From Serpentinimonas sp. (GTDB taxonomy: Bacteria; Pseudomonadota; Gammaproteobacteria; Burkholderiales; Burkholderiaceae_C), in NCBI GenBank assembly GCA_025458665.1, contig JALOSG010000100.1, forward strand, positions 1 to 9,310: a stretch of DNA of 9,310 bases, in the 5' to 3' direction. The notes beneath the pieces are model-generated. The model did not search any database. It saw only the letters and a program-made list of their open reading frames with translations, and was not told the origin of the DNA. Both the position numbers and the translations under genes were made by a program. This document shows, piece after piece, positions 6,411 through 9,310 of this stretch; position 1 is the first letter of the stretch; every line of letters begins with the position of its first letter.

Positions 6411-6450
6411 CCGAGCCTGACTCGGCCGTAACCAGCCGTAACCATCCGTA
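6401..6450. repeat. Degenerate 10-bp-period repeat between convergent genes
   Basis: Five units line up at a strict 10-base period: catggcctga, ccgagcctga, ctcggccgta, accagccgta and accatccgta. Units 4 and 5 agree at 9 of 10 positions, units 1 and 2 share GCCTGA, and units 3 and 4 share GCCGTA. The array covers the last codons of the oxidoreductase gene and the whole 41-bp gap to the purM stop codon. It includes a 5-bp hairpin, CCGAG-cctga-CTCGG (6411-6425), without a T-run. Confidence 0.5.
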
Positions 6451-6451
6451 C

Positions 6452-7486
6452 CTAGCCATCCACTACCTGCTCGCCATCACCCTGTGGCGCGATGGCGCCG
6501 ATCTCATACACCGTCTCACCCAGTCCGCGCAGGGTGGCTGCCGCGGCCCCGGCCTCATCGGCGGCCACCACCAGCACCATGCCAATACCGTTGTTGAAGG
6601 TGCGGTTCATCTCGGCATCGTCGATGCCAGCGGTTTGTTGCAGCCAGGCAAACAGCTCGGTCTGGGGCCAGCTGCCCTTTTTCAGGTGGGCGGCCATGCC
6701 TTCGGGCAGCACGCGGGGAATGTTCTCCAGCAGCCCGCCGCCCGTGATGTGGGCCAGCGCCTTGATGCCGCCATGGGCTGCCAGCGCGGCCAGCACGTTC
6801 TTCACATACAGCCGCGTGGGCGCCATGATGGCATGGCGGAAAGGCTGCCCGTCCAGCGTTACCGGCAGGTTCTGTCCGGCGCGCTCTATGCATTTGCGCA
6901 CCAGAGAAAAACCGTTGGAATGCACGCCGTGGGAGGCCAGTCCCAGTACCACATCTCCAGGTTTCACGTTCTGGCCTGTCAGGATCTTGCTTTTTTCCAC
7001 CGCCCCGACGCAGAAGCCCGCCAGGTCGTACTCGCCCGCCGGGTACATGCCAGGCATCTCGGCGGTTTCACCACCAATCAGGGCGCAGCCGCTCAGTTCG
7101 CACCCTTGGGCAATCCCGCCCACCACGGCGGCGGCGGTGTCCACATCGAGCTTGCCGCAGGCGAAGTAGTCCAGAAAGAACAGCGGTTCGGCGCCTTGCA
7201 CCAGCACGTCGTTCACGCTCATGGCTACCAGGTCTATGCCCACGGTGTCGTGCATGTTCCATTCGAACGCCAACTTGAGCTTGGTGCCCACGCCGTCGGT
7301 GCCACTCACCAGCACCGGCTCCTTGTAGCGTTTGGGCACCTCGAACAGGGCGCCAAAGCCCCCTATGCCGGCCAGCACGCCTTCGCGCATGGTTTTCTTG
7401 GCCAGCGGCTTGATGCGTTCCACCAGGGCGTCGCCAGCCACAATGTCTACACCAGCGTCTTTGTAGGAGAGGGGGGTCGTTGTCAT
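6452..7486 (-). CDS. purM: Phosphoribosylformylglycinamidine cyclo-ligase (AIR synthetase)
   Basis: PurM closes formylglycinamidine ribotide to aminoimidazole ribotide using ATP, the fifth step of de novo purine synthesis in the cytoplasm. The 344-residue length matches E. coli PurM (345). The sequence shows the family start S7-Y-K-D-A-G-V-D, G62-T-D-G-V-G-T-K-L-K-L-A, N92-D-V-L-V-Q-G-A-E-P-L-F-F-L-D-Y, G138-G-E-T-A-E-M-P-G-M-Y, then G-V-H-S-N-G-F-S-L-V-R and, near 248, I-T-G-G-G-L-L-E-N-I-P-R. All are intact. The ATG start is seven residues ahead of the conserved SYKDAG. No strong Shine-Dalgarno precedes it. It appears monocistronic: no purN follows, because the next gene converges on it. 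It is divergent from the AI-2E gene. Confidence 0.98.
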   Translation of the reverse strand: MTTTPLSYKDAGVDIVAGDALVERIKPLAKKTMREGVLAGIGGFGALFEVPKRYKEPVLVSGTDGVGTKLKLAFEWNMHDTVGIDLVAMSVNDVLVQGAEPLFFLDYFACGKLDVDTAAAVVGGIAQGCELSGCALIGGETAEMPGMYPAGEYDLAGFCVGAVEKSKILTGQNVKPGDVVLGLASHGVHSNGFSLVRKCIERAGQNLPVTLDGQPFRHAIMAPTRLYVKNVLAALAAHGGIKALAHITGGGLLENIPRVLPEGMAAHLKKGSWPQTELFAWLQQTAGIDDAEMNRTFNNGIGMVLVVAADEAGAAAATLRGLGETVYEIGAIAPQGDGEQVVDG

Positions 7487-7512
7487 GAGTCAGGGCCGAT
7501 AATGAAGGGGGA

Positions 7513-7518
7513 ATTTTA
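7513..7518 (-). promoter_or_regulatory. Candidate -10 box (TAAAAT) for purM
   Basis: The 95-bp divergent gap 7487-7581 must hold the promoters of purM and of the AI-2E/hda pair. On the minus strand TAAAAT lies about 27 bases ahead of the purM ATG and would give a leader of about 20 bases. No convincing -35 is found. No palindrome clear enough to call a PurR operator was seen, and no convincing promoter could be picked for the plus-strand gene. Confidence 0.3.
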
Positions 7519-7581
7519 CGGGCGACGCCTGCTTCTGAGTTTTGCCCCGTTTCACGCCGTTCCCACCCCATAAAGCACCCC

Positions 7582-8718
7582 ATGACTCTGACTCCCACGC
7601 AAATTCGTGCGCTTGCCTGGCTCACTCTGGCCGTGCTGGCTTGGTGGTTGCTGGATTTGCTGGCGCCGGTGCTCATGCCCTTTGTGGTGGCCACCGTCAT
7701 TGCCTACGCGCTGCACCCGGCGGTGGAGGGCATGGCCCGGCGGCGCATCCCGCGCTGGCTGGGTGCTGCGGTGGCGATTGCCGTACTCATGGCCATTGCG
7801 CTGGCGGTCAGCCTCATGATCGTGCCCGTGGTCACCCAGCAACTGCCGTTGCTGCGCGAACAGATTCCCCCTTTGCTGGAGCAGTTCAACGCCTGGCTGG
7901 CGCCCCTGGCCGCGCGCCTCGGTGTGGATGTGCAGATCGATGTGAGCCTGGTGCGTGACCTGCTGCGCAAAGTCATCAGCGGGCACGAGGGTGACATCAT
8001 GGAGCAACTGCTGTCCTCCTTGCGCATAGGCGGCAGCGCGGTGGCGGCGGTGCTGGGCAACCTGGTGCTCATGCCCATTGTGGCTTACTACCTGCTGCTG
8101 GACTGGACCGATCTCATCGGGCGCATCAAGCGTCTGGTGCCCCCGCGCTGGATGCACAGCACCCAGAGCTTCATGAACGAGACCGATGCCGTGCTGGGCC
8201 AGTACCTGCGCGGGCAGCTGCTGGTCATGGCGGTGCTGGCGGTTCTGTACACCGTGGGCCTGAGCCTGGTGGGCCTGAACCTGGCCCTGCCCATCGGTGT
8301 GTTCACCGGGCTGGCCGTGTTTGTGCCTTACCTGGGCTTTGGCGTGGGTATGGTGCTGGGTTTGCTGGCGGCGCTGCTGCAGTTCCAGGGCTGGCTGGCG
8401 GTGGCCATGGTGGGCGCCGTGTTCATGGCGGGCCAGATTTTCGAGAGCATGTACCTCACGCCACGCCTGCTGGGCGAACGCATCGGGCTGCACCCGATTG
8501 CGGTGATTTTTGCGTTGCTGGCCTTTGGCCACGTGTTCGGCTTTGTGGGCGTGCTGATTGCGCTGCCTGCCAGCGCCGTGTTGCTGGTGGCGGTGCGCCG
8601 CGCCAAGGCGCTCTACATGGGTAGCGCGCTGTACACCGATGGGGCAGTGGCTGCGGCGCAGTCAGCGCAGGCCAATACCGACGCCCCACCCAGCGATCCA
8701 GGAGCCACCCGCCCGTGA
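7582..8718 (+). CDS. AI-2E/PerM family permease
   Basis: The 378-residue protein has the AI-2E (PF01594, UPF0118) pattern: two or three N-terminal membrane helices (about 8-90), a more polar amphipathic stretch (about 90-145), and a C-terminal block of about five helices. Conserved sites are L209-R-G-Q212, the F247-V-P-Y-L-G-F-G-V-G loop, and F319-G-F-V-G-V-L-I-A-L-P-A-S-A near the end, followed by a polar, probably disordered tail of about 40 residues. Some relatives were reported to export autoinducer-2 and others act as sodium/proton antiporters, while E. coli PerM has no settled substrate, so no substrate is assigned. The ATG fits the family start; only a weak AAAG lies upstream. Its stop TGA overlaps the GTG of hda, which points to one transcript and coupled translation. 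Confidence 0.93.
   Translation: MTLTPTQIRALAWLTLAVLAWWLLDLLAPVLMPFVVATVIAYALHPAVEGMARRRIPRWLGAAVAIAVLMAIALAVSLMIVPVVTQQLPLLREQIPPLLEQFNAWLAPLAARLGVDVQIDVSLVRDLLRKVISGHEGDIMEQLLSSLRIGGSAVAAVLGNLVLMPIVAYYLLLDWTDLIGRIKRLVPPRWMHSTQSFMNETDAVLGQYLRGQLLVMAVLAVLYTVGLSLVGLNLALPIGVFTGLAVFVPYLGFGVGMVLGLLAALLQFQGWLAVAMVGAVFMAGQIFESMYLTPRLLGERIGLHPIAVIFALLAFGHVFGFVGVLIALPASAVLLVAVRRAKALYMGSALYTDGAVAAAQSAQANTDAPPSDPGATRP
8700..8704 (+). promoter_or_regulatory. Shine-Dalgarno site deciding the hda start
   Basis: AGGAG lies inside the last codons of the permease gene, ten bases before GTG 8715 and sixteen before ATG 8721. The spacing favours the GTG. Confidence 0.6.
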
Positions 8719-9310
8719 GCATGCAGCAGATGGCGCTGGAGCTGGGCCTGGCCCCTGCGCCCAGCCTGGAGAATTTTGTGGCCGAGGGCAATGCCGAAGT
8801 GCTGGCCCACCTCAGGCTGTGGGCCGGGAACCCGCAGCGCTCGCCGGTGCCCACGTATTTGTGGGGCTTGCCCGGCAGTGGGAAAACTCACCTGCTGCAG
8901 GGGGTACGCGCCCGGCTGGAGCAGCAAATCCGTCCTGATGGCAGCACTGTACGCGTGGGCTGGCTGTCGGCCCAGGATATGCAGCACGCGGTGGCCTTCG
9001 ACCCGGCCTGGGATGCCGTGCTGCTGGACGATTGCGACCTCTACACCGCCGAACAACAGGCCATCGCCTTCAACTGGTTCGTCAATGCCCAGACACCTGA
9101 AAGCGGCCCGGCGCGCTGGGTACTGGCTGCAGGCGCCGTGGCACCCGCCGGCCTGCAGCTGCGCGAGGACTTGCGCACCCGGCTGGGCTGGGGCCATGTG
9201 TTCCAATTGCAGGTGCTGGCCGAAGCCGACCGCCGCGCTGTGCTGCGCCGCGCAGCCGATGAGCGCGGCGTTTTCCTGGGTGATGAAGTCATGGACTTCA
9301 TGCTCAAGCG
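8715..9310 (+). CDS. hda: Hda, DnaA regulatory inactivator, 3'-truncated by the window
   Basis: The frame stays open from 8715 to the window edge (198 codons), so the last 25-50 residues are missing. Hda is a DnaA-like AAA+ protein. It docks on the DNA-loaded sliding clamp and stimulates ATP hydrolysis by DnaA after initiation (RIDA). Visible features are Q5-M-A-L-E-L10, aligning with the clamp-binding QLSLPL of E. coli Hda; A-P-S-L-E-N-F; Walker A G51-L-P-G-S-G-K57-T58; Walker B V-L-L-D105-D106; and R156 in T-R-L-G-W-G, aligning with the arginine finger. The GTG overlaps the permease stop by four bases (GTGA) and has AGGAG ten bases upstream. ATG 8721 is possible, but ATG 8730 would lose the glutamine of the clamp motif. 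The cysteine after the Walker B aspartates (C107) is a minor variation. Confidence 0.95.
   Translation, partial: MSMQQMALELGLAPAPSLENFVAEGNAEVLAHLRLWAGNPQRSPVPTYLWGLPGSGKTHLLQGVRARLEQQIRPDGSTVRVGWLSAQDMQHAVAFDPAWDAVLLDDCDLYTAEQQAIAFNWFVNAQTPESGPARWVLAAGAVAPAGLQLREDLRTRLGWGHVFQLQVLAEADRRAVLRRAADERGVFLGDEVMDFMLK

Noticed and set aside
6411..6425. CCGAG-cctga-CTCGG as a bidirectional terminator between convergent genes
   Set aside because: The stem has only five pairs and no T-run follows on either strand; treated as part of the 10-bp repeat instead.
5957..7573. 538-codon plus-strand open frame across the oxidoreductase end and opposite purM
   Set aside because: Antisense shadow of purM; composition is His/Gln/Gly-rich and no domain is seen.
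7582..8718. Calling the permease an autoinducer-2 exporter
   Set aside because: The AI-2E family name does not establish a substrate, and no quorum-sensing gene lies nearby.
1..9310. A new defence, mobile or biosynthetic gene system
   Set aside because: Every sizeable gene belongs to a known, broadly conserved chromosomal family, base composition is even, and no integrase, transposase, tRNA-associated junction or toxin-antitoxin pair is present.

Overview
The window reads as ordinary chromosomal housekeeping DNA from a GC-rich betaproteobacterium, most likely order Burkholderiales and probably family Comamonadaceae. That rests on the high GC content, the strong G/C third-position codon bias, and the family-level look and order of the proteins (PHP - EamA - YciO - site-2 protease on one strand; MurJ - SirB1 - NAD(P)-binding protein on the other; then PurM, AI-2E/PerM and Hda). 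No search was run, so the taxonomy is inference. No mobile element, CRISPR array, tRNA or rRNA was seen. No stretch over 300 bases lacks a gene; the longest gap is 95 bases (7487-7581).

Layout. Positions 1-79 are non-coding and carry a degenerate 10-bp tandem repeat just after a stop codon. Positions 80-3269 hold four closely spaced minus-strand genes, transcribed from 3269 down to 80: a PHP phosphoesterase (RNase AM / YciV type), an EamA-type drug/metabolite transporter, a YciO-type member of the Sua5/YrdC superfamily, and an M50 site-2 protease. Gaps are 32-48 bp, which suggests an operon. At 3270-3303 a 34-bp divergent gap separates it from the plus-strand set: murJ (lipid II flippase), a SirB1-family protein lacking any cysteine, and a short atypical NAD(P)-binding Rossmann protein (3304-6410). 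These genes nearly touch or overlap. They converge on minus-strand purM (6452-7486) across a second 10-bp-period repeat. Beyond a divergent 95-bp promoter region lie an AI-2E/PerM family permease and hda, which overlap by four bases; hda runs off the right edge.

How the genes work together. The recognised functions cover RNA or nucleotide turnover (PHP), cell-wall precursor export (MurJ), purine synthesis (PurM) and control of replication initiation (Hda). Some neighbour pairs recall E. coli arrangements (yciV-yciO; purM, hda and perM in one region), so parts of the layout look anciently conserved.

I did not find a new defence, mobile or biosynthetic system. The most interesting points are small: the divergent murJ/PHP gap, where both genes start with GTG exactly six bases after a -10-like hexamer and no Shine-Dalgarno sequence is visible; a hairpin that would cover the ribosome binding site of the transporter gene; two 10-bp-period degenerate arrays at gene ends; and the cysteine-free transglutaminase-like SirB1 protein tightly coupled to murJ.
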